NCBI RefSeq assembly: GCF_028692895.1
Contig: NZ_JAQUWN010000005.1
Coordinates: forward strand, 31,230 to 95,229
DNA: 64,000 nucleotides
Direction of reading: 5' to 3'
Source of the DNA: Pseudodesulfovibrio sp.
GTDB taxonomy: Bacteria; Desulfobacterota; Desulfovibrionia; Desulfovibrionales; Desulfovibrionaceae
Every line of letters starts with the position of its first letter. The first letter of the stretch is position 1. The notes under the pieces are model-generated. The model was not told where the DNA came from. It saw nothing but the letters and a program-made list of their open reading frames with translations, and made no database searches. Shown here piece by piece: positions 40,811 through 48,935 of the stretch. Position numbers and translations under genes: made by a program.

Positions 40811-42526
40811 ATGACCACCGACCTCGGCACCCTGGACACCCTGCGCAACCTGGCCGCCAGCCTGGACGGCACGGCCCACGGCGCGCGCAAGCCGCTGGTG
40901 GAGGACGCCGCCCGGCTGCTCAACTGCTCCGAGCAGACGGTGTACCGCTGGCTCAAGGATCAGGTGGGCTGGACCAGCGGACGCAAGCGGCGGTCCAACT
41001 CCGGACAGTCGAGCGTATCCGAGGAGACCTGCCTGGCCGTGGCTCACCTGACGCACAAGGGCACCCGCGCCAACGGCAAGCGGATCATGTCCCTGAGCGA
41101 TGCGACCGCCATGGTGGCCGCATCCGGCTTTGCGGACGCCAACGTCTCGCCCTCGACCATCAGCCGGGCCATGCGGCAATACCGCTGCCACCCGGCGATG
41201 CTGGCGCAGGGCAAGCCGTATACCTCCATGCGCAGCCTGCACCCCAACCACGTCTGGCAGGTGGACCCCTCCATGTGCGTACTCTTCTACCTGCCCAAGG
41301 GCGGGCTGGCCGTGGCGGAGGAGTCCAAATTTTATAAAAATAAATTGGACAATTACCGCAAGGCCGAAAAGGGCCGGGTCTGGCGCTACGTCATAACGGA
41401 CCACTACAGCGGCACGATCTACGTCCGGTACGTCCAGGCGGCGGGCGAGTCCGCCCAGGGCTTGATCGACGTGTTCCTGGACGCCATCAGCGACCGGGGC
41501 CGCCACGATCCCATGCACGGCGTACCGGACAGGCTCTACATGGACAAGGGCTCCGCCAACACCGCGCGCCTGTTCACCAACCTGCTCGACCGGCTTTCGG
41601 TCAAGTGGGACACCCACAAGGCGGGCAATCCGCGCGCCAAGGGGCAGGTGGAGTGCGGCAACAATATCGTGGAGACCAAGTTTGAGAGCCGCCTGACGTT
41701 CCTGCGTGTCGGCTCGGTGGAGGAGCTGCAAACCCAGGCCAACCGCTGGTGCCAGCACTACAACGCCTTCTCTAAGCACACCCGCACCGGCCGCACCCGC
41801 AATGAGGTGTGGCTGACCATCACCGAGGACCAGCTTCGGCTGGCCCCGCCGCTGGCGCTCTGCCGCGAGCTGGTCACCACCCAGCCCAAGGATGTCCAGA
41901 TCAAGGGCGACATGACCATCAGCCATGCCGTCAAGGGCTACGGCCGCCACCGCTACGACCTGCGCACGTTGCCCGGCCTGGTGCCGCAGATGCACGTGGA
42001 CGTGGTGGTCAACCCCTACCGCGCCCCGGCCATTGACGTGGTCGTGCACGATCCCTCCCTGCCCGAGGACCTGGTGTGGACCGTGGAGCCGATTGTCACC
42101 AACGAGGTCGGGTTCCGCACGGACGCCCCGGTGTGGGGGCAGGAGTACCAGGCGCAGCCCGATACCCTGGCGGACAAGCGGGTCAAGGCCATCGACGAGG
42201 CGGCCGGGGTCGACGCCAAGCACCCCAACGCCCCGGCAGGCGTGGACGTCATGGCCGACATCCGGCCCGCGCCCGAGTACCTGCCCCGGCGCGGCCGCGA
42301 CCTGGGCCTGGACGCCTCCAGGCGGGAGCTGGCTCCCTACAAGACCGTGGAGGCCGCCATGCAGCTCAAGGGCCGCCTGGGCGACCAGTGGACCGGCGAG
42401 GCCTACGCCTGGCTGATGCAGCGCTATCCGGAGGGCGTCCCGGTGGAGGATTTGGACAAGATCGTGGAGCGGTTCCAGGGCCGCAAGGCCCCGGCTCCGC
42501 TCAAGCTCGTGGTCAATGGAGAGTAG
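40811..42526 (+). CDS. MuA-type DDE transposase
   Basis: A 571-aa transposase that inserts and replicates the phage. An N-terminal helix-turn-helix (LLNCSEQTVYRWL) precedes the integrase-like core. Candidate catalytic residues are Asp152 (WQVDPSM), Asp245 (LYMDKGSAN) and Glu281 (QVECGNN). The C-terminal domain follows (PGLVPQMHVDVVVNPYRAP). It should bind the terminal motifs at 11.16-11.20 and 49.36-49.41 kb. It lies immediately before the MuB-type gene. Confidence 0.93.
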   Translation: MTTDLGTLDTLRNLAASLDGTAHGARKPLVEDAARLLNCSEQTVYRWLKDQVGWTSGRKRRSNSGQSSVSEETCLAVAHLTHKGTRANGKRIMSLSDATAMVAASGFADANVSPSTISRAMRQYRCHPAMLAQGKPYTSMRSLHPNHVWQVDPSMCVLFYLPKGGLAVAEESKFYKNKLDNYRKAEKGRVWRYVITDHYSGTIYVRYVQAAGESAQGLIDVFLDAISDRGRHDPMHGVPDRLYMDKGSANTARLFTNLLDRLSVKWDTHKAGNPRAKGQVECGNNIVETKFESRLTFLRVGSVEELQTQANRWCQHYNAFSKHTRTGRTRNEVWLTITEDQLRLAPPLALCRELVTTQPKDVQIKGDMTISHAVKGYGRHRYDLRTLPGLVPQMHVDVVVNPYRAPAIDVVVHDPSLPEDLVWTVEPIVTNEVGFRTDAPVWGQEYQAQPDTLADKRVKAIDEAAGVDAKHPNAPAGVDVMADIRPAPEYLPRRGRDLGLDASRRELAPYKTVEAAMQLKGRLGDQWTGEAYAWLMQRYPEGVPVEDLDKIVERFQGRKAPAPLKLVVNGE

Positions 42527-42529
42527 GAC

Positions 42530-43693
42530 ATGACCAACAGATTCAAGGTGTTGCTCGACGAGTGCGGGCTTTCCCAGCGCGACCTGGCGCGGGGCCTGGG
42601 GCTCTCCCCGGCCAGCGTCAACGACATCGTCAACCGCGACGCATGGCCCAAGACCCTGGACCGCCCGACGCTTGAGGCGTCCATCCGCAAACAACTGCGC
42701 ACGGCCGGTGCCGACGAGGGCAAGGTCCGGCACCTGTTCCGGCCGTCGCGCGCAAAGACAACCACGGCGGACACCGCCGAACCCAAGGAGGAGTTTATGC
42801 TGTTAGGCAAGCAAGAGTTGTTTCCCGAGTCCAAGCGCCATTTCGGACTGCACGTCAATCCGTTCGGCGAGGTGGCCGGACCCGAGGACGTGTTCCTTTC
42901 GGCGGACATCCGCTACGTGCGTGAGGCCATGTTCCACACGGCCCGCAACGGCGGATTCGTCGCGGTCATCGGCGAGTCCGGGTCCGGCAAGTCCACCCTG
43001 CGCAAGGAGCTGGTAGACCGCATCAACCGCGAGGGCCAGTCGGTCCACATCATCGAGCCCTACGTCCTCGCCATGGAGGACGACGACCGCAAGGGCAAGA
43101 CCCTAAAGGCGCTGCACATCGCCGAGGCGATCATGGGCACGGTGGCCCCGTCCGAGCCGATCAAGTCCAGCCCGGAGGCGCGGTTCCAGCAGTTGCACCG
43201 TGTGCTGCGCGACTCCAGCCGCACGGGCTGCTCCCACTGCCTGGTCATCGAGGAGGCGCACGGGCTGCCCATCCCGACCATCAAGCACCTCAAGCGGTTC
43301 CTGGAGCTGGAGGACGGCTTCCGCAAGCTGCTCTCCATCATCCTGCTCGGCCAGCCCGAGCTCAAGCACAAGCTCTCCGAGAGCAACGCCCAGGTGCGCG
43401 AGGTGGTCCAGCGCTGCGAAAAGATCGAGTTGCGCCCCATGAACGGCAGCCTGCCGGACTACGTCAAGTTTCGGTTCGGCCGCGTGGGGGCGGACGCGGC
43501 GAAGATCATCACCGACGACGCCATCGAGGCGTTGCGCGCCAAGCTGACCGGCCCGTCCTCGCGCTCGGGCGCGGGCGACTCCGTGTCCCTGGTCTATCCC
43601 CTGGCCGTGGGCAACGTGCTCGTGGCCGCCCTCAACCTGGCCGCCAACATCGGCGCGCCCCTGGTCACGCCCGAGATCGTGGCCCAGGTCTAA
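42530..43693 (+). CDS. MuB-type AAA+ ATPase, transposition target selector
   Basis: A 387-aa protein. An N-terminal XRE-like helix-turn-helix (LSQRDLARGLGLSPASVNDI) precedes the AAA+ domain, with Walker A GESGSGKST (148-156) and Walker B CLVIEEAH (237-244). It delivers target DNA and activates the transposase. It starts 3 bp after the transposase stop. Confidence 0.92.
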   Translation: MTNRFKVLLDECGLSQRDLARGLGLSPASVNDIVNRDAWPKTLDRPTLEASIRKQLRTAGADEGKVRHLFRPSRAKTTTADTAEPKEEFMLLGKQELFPESKRHFGLHVNPFGEVAGPEDVFLSADIRYVREAMFHTARNGGFVAVIGESGSGKSTLRKELVDRINREGQSVHIIEPYVLAMEDDDRKGKTLKALHIAEAIMGTVAPSEPIKSSPEARFQQLHRVLRDSSRTGCSHCLVIEEAHGLPIPTIKHLKRFLELEDGFRKLLSIILLGQPELKHKLSESNAQVREVVQRCEKIELRPMNGSLPDYVKFRFGRVGADAAKIITDDAIEALRAKLTGPSSRSGAGDSVSLVYPLAVGNVLVAALNLAANIGAPLVTPEIVAQV

Positions 43694-43716
43694 CCCTCAA
43701 CCGCAAGGAGAGCATC

Positions 43717-43980
43717 ATGGAACTTATCCCTGAAACCAGTGGCACCGACACCCGTCGGCAGACCGGCAATCAGTCCTGGCCCGCGCCCGCACCCGAGCCC
43801 GCGCCGCAGAGCAGCGGCAAGATTCAACGCGCGATCCTGGACCTCAAGGGGCTGTTGCAGCGCGACATGCCCGCGCATTGCATCGAGCGCGCCAACGCCC
43901 TGTGCAACATCATCCTGGCCGAGGTGGACGCCGTGCGCGGCCTGGAAACCACCGCGATCATCGGAGGGAGCAATGGCTAG
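43717..43980 (+). CDS. unknown early phage protein (87 aa)
   Basis: An 87-aa protein. The first ~35 residues are Pro/Thr/Ser-rich and probably disordered; the rest is helical (KIQRAILDLKGLLQRDMPAHC, then ALCNIILAEVDAV). AAGGAGAGC precedes the ATG at 43717. It overlaps the next gene by 8 nt. Confidence 0.6.
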   Translation: MELIPETSGTDTRRQTGNQSWPAPAPEPAPQSSGKIQRAILDLKGLLQRDMPAHCIERANALCNIILAEVDAVRGLETTAIIGGSNG

Positions 43981-44188
43981 CTACTTCATTTCGTACACGT
44001 GGGCAAAGAACGGCAAGTGCGGGAGCGGATGTACATCCGTCGAGGTCGATGGCTGCATCCGTGGGTTCGCCGACATCAAGGAGATCATAGACACCATAGA
44101 GGACGACTACCCCGACCTTGGCCAGGTAGCCGTCCTCAACTGGCGACGCTTCGAGGACGAGGACCAGGAGGGCGAAAGTAATGGCTAG
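43973..44188 (+). CDS. unknown early phage protein (71 aa)
   Basis: A 71-aa acidic protein with early cysteines (KCGSGCTSVEVDGC) and a C-terminal acidic tail. The ribosome site GGAGGGAG overlaps the upstream gene's end. It overlaps gam by 8 nt. No family recognised. Confidence 0.55.
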   Translation: MASYFISYTWAKNGKCGSGCTSVEVDGCIRGFADIKEIIDTIEDDYPDLGQVAVLNWRRFEDEDQEGESNG

Positions 44189-44684
44189 GAGCAAGCCGCA
44201 GGCCACCGTCGTGGCCAATGAGCCGCAGGCCACGGCCGCCATGCTGGAACTGGCCGGGCTGGCGCGCGACATCAAGCGCATCGAGCTGGACGCAAAGGAG
44301 ACCATCGACCAGGTCAAAGCCAACGCCATCGACGAAAAGGAGCCGCTGCTGGCCCGGACCAAAGAGCTGGGTGCGGCCCTGTGCTCGTTCGCCACGGTCA
44401 ATCGGGACCAGTTGTTCGGCAAGCGCAAGAGCCTGTCCACGCCGTTCGGCAGTTACGGCTGGCGCAAAGCCACCACCCTCAAGATGTTGGCCAAAATCAA
44501 GGTCGCCGACGTGCTCGCCAAGCTCCGCGAACTGGATTTGGTCAGCGCGATAAGGACCAAGGAGGAGGTGGACAAGACCGCCATGGCGGACTGGACCGAC
44601 TCCAAGCTCAAGAGCGTGGGCATGCGGCGCGTCTCCAAGGACGAGTTTTTCGTCGACGTCAAGGACATCGAGGAGGTCGAGTGA
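44181..44684 (+). CDS. gam: host-nuclease inhibitor Gam
   Basis: A 167-aa Mu Gam-like protein that binds DNA ends and protects them from RecBCD-type nucleases. Features: a helical N-terminal half (LAGLARDIKRIELDAKETID), RKSLSTPFGSYGWRKATTLK, and C-terminal KLKSVGMRRVSKDEFFVD. It sits in the normal Mu position after A and B. Confidence 0.88.
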   Translation: MARSKPQATVVANEPQATAAMLELAGLARDIKRIELDAKETIDQVKANAIDEKEPLLARTKELGAALCSFATVNRDQLFGKRKSLSTPFGSYGWRKATTLKMLAKIKVADVLAKLRELDLVSAIRTKEEVDKTAMADWTDSKLKSVGMRRVSKDEFFVDVKDIEEVE

Positions 44685-45064
44685 TGCAGTGCTACCAGTG
44701 CAAGGCCCTCCGGGCCGCAGAGGCGCAGGTCATGCGCAACGGCAAGCTCGTCGGCGAGCTCGTCAAGCTGCTCAAGTCCGTGCGTGAGGACGGCGGCCTG
44801 ACCTCGGCCCAGGCCGAGCACCTGGACCGGCTTGCGCTCCGGGCCGACGCCGTCTCGACCGGGCGCGACCACAGCGAGGACCACACGGCCCTCCTGCGGG
44901 AGGTGGCCATCGCCCTCGGGCCGATGCCCGTAGCCGATCGCAATCAGTGCCCCCCCGAATCGACGCTGGTGACTTTTATCCCGTTCGGGTTGTGGTGCCG
45001 GGTTGCGGCTGAGTTTGACGAGCCCGAGGCGCGGACCGTGGCCACGGAGGTGGAGCGTGTCTGA
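44684..45064 (+). CDS. unknown early phage protein (126 aa)
   Basis: A 126-aa protein beginning MQCYQCKALRAAE (possible zinc knuckle), with a helical middle and a hydrophobic C-terminal segment (TLVTFIPFGLWCRVAAEF). It overlaps gam by one base (TGATG). No family recognised. Confidence 0.55.
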   Translation: MQCYQCKALRAAEAQVMRNGKLVGELVKLLKSVREDGGLTSAQAEHLDRLALRADAVSTGRDHSEDHTALLREVAIALGPMPVADRNQCPPESTLVTFIPFGLWCRVAAEFDEPEARTVATEVERV

Positions 45065-45263
45065 CGATCTGTACCCGTACACGGTTGTCGTCCTCGCCAC
45101 CTCCGCCAAGGGGGTCAAGGTCAAAATCCCCGTGGTGGGCGTCGAGACCTGGCTGCCGCGCTCGCGGGTCGAAATCCCGGCGGACGTGCGGAGCCGCGAC
45201 GAGCTGGAGCTGATGATCCCCAACTGGATAATCCACAACGCCCTCGGCGAGCCGGACTACTAG
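45057..45263 (+). CDS. unknown early phage protein (68 aa)
   Basis: A 68-aa beta-rich protein starting GTG at 45057 after GGAGGTGGAGC, overlapping the upstream gene by 8 nt. It contains PYTVVVLATSAKGVKVKIPV and a helical C-terminus. No family recognised. Confidence 0.55.
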   Translation: MSDDLYPYTVVVLATSAKGVKVKIPVVGVETWLPRSRVEIPADVRSRDELELMIPNWIIHNALGEPDY

Positions 45264-45264
45264 C

Positions 45265-45885
45265 ATGCAACTGCACCGCTGCACCAAACTCCATGCGTCC
45301 ATCACGCTCAAGCATTGCGAGGCCATGCGGTCGCGGTCGGGCTGGACCGCCTCCGGGACTCTCAGTCGGCCCCCGCAATGCGCGGACTGCACGGAATGGA
45401 TGCAGTGGGACGACAGCAACACCGTCAACCTCAAACCAACCAAGGAGGAGCAAATGCCCAAGCAACAGATTGTCATCACCCAGGATGCCAGAGCCCAGTA
45501 CGATGCGGCCCTGGAGCGGATCAAGGATGTGACCGGCTGCAAGACCCAGGTCCAGCTGGCCGAATATCTGGACATCAGACAGTCGTCCATCTCCGACTCC
45601 AAGCGCCGGGCCTCGATCCCGCCCGAGTGGCTCATTAGGATTTGGCGCAAGACCACGGTCTCGCCCGACTGGATAATATACGGCGACGAGGCCGGGCAGC
45701 GCTACGCCGTGCCTTCCGACGTCACCGGCCAGGCCGTCAACGCCGTCGTCCTGCGCGAGCGCATCAAGAACGAGATCCGCGCGGAGCTGGACAACCTGCA
45801 CCTTGAGGACCTGATTGACCGCATCCGCGCCATGCAGCCGGACGTGCAGATCACGTACCCGGCGCAAGTGGGAGGTGGCAAGTGA
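45265..45885 (+). CDS. zinc-finger/CI-type repressor-domain fusion or two-start gene
   Basis: A 206-aa frame. Residues 1-50 resemble a small zinc-binding protein (CTKLHASITLKHC, then CADCTEW). Residues about 64-145 match the CI-type helix-turn-helix (CKTQVQLAEYLDIRQSSISD, WLIRIWRKTTVSPDWIIYG). An AAGGAGGAG just before an in-frame ATG at 45454 suggests a second, shorter product (143 aa) containing only the DNA-binding part. The C-terminus is helical and may dimerise. Confidence 0.7.
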   Translation: MQLHRCTKLHASITLKHCEAMRSRSGWTASGTLSRPPQCADCTEWMQWDDSNTVNLKPTKEEQMPKQQIVITQDARAQYDAALERIKDVTGCKTQVQLAEYLDIRQSSISDSKRRASIPPEWLIRIWRKTTVSPDWIIYGDEAGQRYAVPSDVTGQAVNAVVLRERIKNEIRAELDNLHLEDLIDRIRAMQPDVQITYPAQVGGGK

Positions 45886-46382
45886 TCGATACCAAGAGGA
45901 TCAGGCGGATAACCCGCCGGGTGGAGCTGCTCATGCTCTGCATGGGCGCGGACGACGTCGTGGCTGTGGACGAGGAGCGCCTGCGGCTCTACCTGCTGGC
46001 CGACGTCCGTTTTCTGCTGGGCGTCGTGCGGAGGCTCGTCACGGATGTCGGCATCCTCAACGCGGACGTGGCGAACCTGCGGCGTGACCTCGATGTTTGC
46101 GAGGCCGTCAGGGACGACCTGCGCGGCGAGATCGAGGCCATCAAATCCGGCAAGACGGCCCTGGCCTATCCCAGTCTGGGAGTGATGTGGGTGCAGTGCC
46201 CGTGCTGCTCCGGGCATTTTATGCTCGGCAATATGGCCGTTGAGCATGAGCTGCTGACGCACGTCCGCACCTTGCTCGACAGGGCCAAATCGCCGCTTTG
46301 GTCTTTCGACCCCGAGGGGACGGACGCCTTGATCGGCCAGGTGCGCCAGGACCTCGCCGTGCTCGACGGCGAGGGGAGGTGA
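45882..46382 (+). CDS. unknown early phage protein (166 aa)
   Basis: A 166-aa protein starting GTG (GTGA overlap with the upstream stop). The N-terminal half is helical and probably coiled coil (VVRRLVTDVGILNADVANL); the C-terminal half has CPCCSGHFMLGN, a possible zinc site with later His residues. No family recognised. Confidence 0.6.
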   Translation: MIDTKRIRRITRRVELLMLCMGADDVVAVDEERLRLYLLADVRFLLGVVRRLVTDVGILNADVANLRRDLDVCEAVRDDLRGEIEAIKSGKTALAYPSLGVMWVQCPCCSGHFMLGNMAVEHELLTHVRTLLDRAKSPLWSFDPEGTDALIGQVRQDLAVLDGEGR

Positions 46383-46384
46383 GC

Positions 46385-46861
46385 ATGGGTACGACCAGCG
46401 CCATCTCCATCCGCCAGCCCTGGGCCGGACTTGTAGTCCTCGGCCTCAAGGACGTCGAAAACCGGACCTGGCAACTCCCGAGGCGGCGGGTCGGCTGGCG
46501 CGTCATGGTCCACGCCGGTCAGGAGGTGGACGGGAGCGCCATGCGCTCCGCCCGCCAGCCGATCACCCAGGCCGCCGCCGACCTGGCCTCGGCCAGGGGC
46601 ATCAATCCCGAGGCGTTCTGGCGGCTGGCCCGGCGCTGGCCCCAGGCATTCGGCCTCGGGGCCCTGGTCGGCAGCGTGGTTCTCCTGGGCTGCGTCACCA
46701 ACAGCGCCTCGCCGTGGGCCAACCCCACGCCCGGCGTCTACCACTGGCGGCTGACCTCCGCGCTCCCCCTGGACAAGACTGTGCCCTGCAAGGGCCAACT
46801 CGGCTTTTTCGCCCCGGACAGACCCGCCCGGCCGCAGGAGCGGCAGGGCGGATTGATATAA
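46385..46861 (+). CDS. ASCH-domain-like protein
   Basis: A 158-aa protein with the ASCH/PUA-like signature: AISIRQPWAGLVVLGLKDVENRTW and GWRVMVHAGQ at the N-terminus, and GALVGSVVLLGCV further on. ASCH domains bind RNA or modified nucleotides; the phage role is unknown. The ATG at 46385 is 2 bp after the upstream stop. Confidence 0.78.
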   Translation: MGTTSAISIRQPWAGLVVLGLKDVENRTWQLPRRRVGWRVMVHAGQEVDGSAMRSARQPITQAAADLASARGINPEAFWRLARRWPQAFGLGALVGSVVLLGCVTNSASPWANPTPGVYHWRLTSALPLDKTVPCKGQLGFFAPDRPARPQERQGGLI

Positions 46862-46878
46862 CCTCAGGAGATAACAAG

Positions 46879-47088
46879 ATGGACCGATTCGATTTTCACC
46901 CCGACGAGGACGGCACCGAGGCGCACATGGCCCAGGCAAAGGATGGCGAATACGTCCGCTACAGCGAGATAGCCCAGGCGACGGAATGGATACTCAACCC
47001 CGCCAATTGCGGGAAGATTTGCGCCAACAGTGCGGGGCATTGCGGGGCATGCGTTGAGGGCAGCGAGTTCCGGCCGCCGTGGCACTAG
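46879..47088 (+). CDS. unknown early phage protein (69 aa)
   Basis: A 69-aa acidic protein ending with clustered cysteines (CGKICANSAGHCGAC). CAGGAG lies upstream of the ATG at 46879. No family recognised; a metal-binding tail is possible. Confidence 0.55.
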   Translation: MDRFDFHPDEDGTEAHMAQAKDGEYVRYSEIAQATEWILNPANCGKICANSAGHCGACVEGSEFRPPWH

Positions 47089-47115
47089 GCCGCACTATCA
47101 GCAGGAGGTGGACCA

Positions 47116-47367
47116 ATGAAATTCAGACCGAACCAATGCCCAAAATGCGCGCACAACGTGAACGGAGAGGGTCGCTTGTGCCGCCTCCCGAGACGGTTCC
47201 AACGTTGGGACTCCAGGGATGGCAGGCTCTACACATACCGCGAGGACCATGTTTCCCGCCGCCTTGAACATCTGCGTGGGGATGAACCGTACCCGAAGGC
47301 GTGCGCCAAGTTCCGACCGCTCCAGGCCAACGCATATGGCGTCGATATGGACGGCCACCTGGAATAA
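47116..47367 (+). CDS. unknown early phage protein with CxxC (83 aa)
   Basis: An 83-aa basic protein beginning MKFRPNQCPKCAHNVNG, with further cysteines at residues about 22 and 63. AGGAGG precedes the ATG at 47116. Possibly zinc-binding. No family recognised. Confidence 0.55.
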   Translation: MKFRPNQCPKCAHNVNGEGRLCRLPRRFQRWDSRDGRLYTYREDHVSRRLEHLRGDEPYPKACAKFRPLQANAYGVDMDGHLE

Positions 47368-47396
47368 CCGACTATCCGCAATACCAGGAGTAAAGC

Positions 47397-47603
47397 ATGT
47401 CGATGAAATTGGCAGCCGTTGAAATTTTCAAACTGGATTGGTCGGAGTATGGCCGCGTCTGGTTCGGCGGGTGCAACGTGGCCCAGGTCGGCCTGACCCT
47501 GCGCACGTACTCTGTGTGGCTCTTGGGTGTCAGCGTCGAGATCACGTTTGAGGTGTCCGAGGCCAGCGGACGGCGTTGGCTCAAAAAAGAGATCAACAAA
47601 TAG
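47397..47603 (+). CDS. unknown early phage protein (68 aa)
   Basis: A 68-aa beta-rich protein (VEIFKLDWSEYGRVWFGGC, LLGVSVEITFEVSE). CAGGAG lies upstream. A 12-nt sequence, tatccgcaatac, 24 nt before the ATG recurs before the gene at 47829. No family recognised. Confidence 0.5.
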   Translation: MSMKLAAVEIFKLDWSEYGRVWFGGCNVAQVGLTLRTYSVWLLGVSVEITFEVSEASGRRWLKKEINK

Positions 47604-47623
47604 TCCCATCTCGGAGAAAGCCG

Positions 47624-47800
47624 ATGAGTAACGGAATCGTTTCGTCAAGGCGCAAGGTCTATGAAGACGGCCAGCCATGCAGCCATCCCGGTTGCAAGCA
47701 ACATGTTCACCACGCCTGTGAAGGATGTGGGCGTTATGGCGCGAAAGGCGAAGTGTGGGAATCTCCGCTTAAGCGTTGGTACTACTTCCCGAAAAATTAA
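47624..47800 (+). CDS. small cysteine/histidine-rich phage protein (58 aa)
   Basis: A 58-aa protein with CSHPGCKQHVHHACEGC, which looks like a zinc-binding site, and a Trp/Tyr-rich C-terminus. CGGAGA precedes the ATG at 47624. No family recognised. Confidence 0.5.
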   Translation: MSNGIVSSRRKVYEDGQPCSHPGCKQHVHHACEGCGRYGAKGEVWESPLKRWYYFPKN

Positions 47801-47828
47801 CCTTATCCGCAATACTCACGGAGGAATC

Positions 47829-48092
47829 ATGAAAACGTACAAGACTGAGATCAGCAATACAATCACGCGACATTACGAGCTTACCGTGCCGGACGAGGTT
47901 CATCAGGATCACGTCGAGGAATGGCTCGCACAGCATTGCGACGAGGTGTTCCAGGAGCGTGGTGAAACATCGTGGGATTTGGATGACCAGATGGATGGGG
48001 CCATCACCGAGGCTGGCCCTGTCAATATCAAGATCAAGCTGGTGGCTGATGACAACGAGTACGAGGTCGAGGACTTCGGCGTCAAAGAATAG
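47829..48092 (+). CDS. unknown early phage protein (87 aa)
   Basis: An 87-aa acidic protein, pI clearly low, with alternating beta and helical segments (ITRHYELTVPDEVHQDHVEEW). CGGAGG precedes the ATG. The repeated leader tatccgcaatac is 25 nt upstream. No family recognised. Confidence 0.5.
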   Translation: MKTYKTEISNTITRHYELTVPDEVHQDHVEEWLAQHCDEVFQERGETSWDLDDQMDGAITEAGPVNIKIKLVADDNEYEVEDFGVKE

Positions 48093-48102
48093 GGAAATCA
48101 TC

Positions 48103-48378
48103 ATGGCAACCATCGAAATCGAGGGGCACAAGTACAAGGTGCTCGACTCGCTCGGGTACGTCCACGACGTTTCTGCCTACGTCAAAGAGGTGGAGACGGA
48201 GGACGGCCCGAAGAAAGCGGTCAAGCCTGCTGGGAGAGGCTTCTCTTGGCGTTTCTGGACGGCCAAAGACCGGGCAGCCCCCCTGCTTCGGCACCTGGAG
48301 GCCCAACGCCAAAGGCGCAAGGCAATCGTTGCGGCACAGTGGGATCACGGCTTTCGTGGGTACACATCCCACGTCTAG
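48103..48378 (+). CDS. unknown early phage protein (91 aa)
   Basis: A 91-aa protein with an N-terminal beta hairpin (TIEIEGHKYKVLDSLGYVHD) and a basic, helical C-terminus (LLRHLEAQRQRRKAIVAAQW). A weak ribosome site (AGGGAAA). No family recognised. Confidence 0.5.
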   Translation: MATIEIEGHKYKVLDSLGYVHDVSAYVKEVETEDGPKKAVKPAGRGFSWRFWTAKDRAAPLLRHLEAQRQRRKAIVAAQWDHGFRGYTSHV

Positions 48379-48410
48379 ACGAAGAACTCAGCAATCAACG
48401 GCAAAGAAGC

Positions 48411-48935
48411 ATGAGCGACCATTATAGATGTAAGATATGCGGGCGGTCATTGATCTATGACTCTCCCTGCGACTGCGAGGAAGACATGACCAATAAGAGC
48501 CAATGGCGGACAAACCTGACACGCAAGGCCCGGACCGTACAAAAGGTCCTCGGCATGACCGACGATGATTACCATGCGATGCTTGGGGATCGGTACGGCA
48601 AGTCCTCCACCAGGGACCTCAGCATCCCCGAGCTCAAGGACCTGTGCGCCCACCTGGACTATCTGTCCGGTACACCCGCCAAGGATGGCAAGCGCCCCCC
48701 CAACGTGGACGGCCAGGCCCGCAAAATATGGGTGCTCTGGCAGGACCTCCACCGGCTCGGAGCTGTACGGGACCCCAGCGCCGGTGCGCTCAATACGTTC
48801 ATCAAGACCAGGTGCCGGATCAAGGTTGACTCATACGCCTGGCTCAACACCTATCAGGCCAATGACGTCATCGAGATAATCAAGAAATGGATTCAGCGTG
48901 TAGAGGATCAAGCGTCTACTCAAGCCCATGGATAG
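48411..48935 (+). CDS. gemA: GemA-like regulatory protein (Mu gp16, DUF1018) with N-terminal zinc ribbon
   Basis: A 174-aa protein. From about residue 32 it matches DUF1018/GemA: VQKVLGMTDDDYHAMLGDRYGK, LSIPELKDLCAHLDYL, and ARKIWVLWQDLHRLG, closing with the helical C-terminal region. The first ~25 residues carry CKICGRSLIYDSPCDCEE, a possible zinc ribbon. A second start at ATG 48486, preceded by GAGGAA, would give the GemA part alone. GemA modulates host gyrase and gene expression in Mu. Confidence 0.8.
   Translation: MSDHYRCKICGRSLIYDSPCDCEEDMTNKSQWRTNLTRKARTVQKVLGMTDDDYHAMLGDRYGKSSTRDLSIPELKDLCAHLDYLSGTPAKDGKRPPNVDGQARKIWVLWQDLHRLGAVRDPSAGALNTFIKTRCRIKVDSYAWLNTYQANDVIEIIKKWIQRVEDQASTQAHG

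Noticed and set aside
40032..42733. Large minus-strand frames opposite the transposase
   Set aside because: No start signals or domains, and they are complementary to clearly coding DDE transposase sequence.
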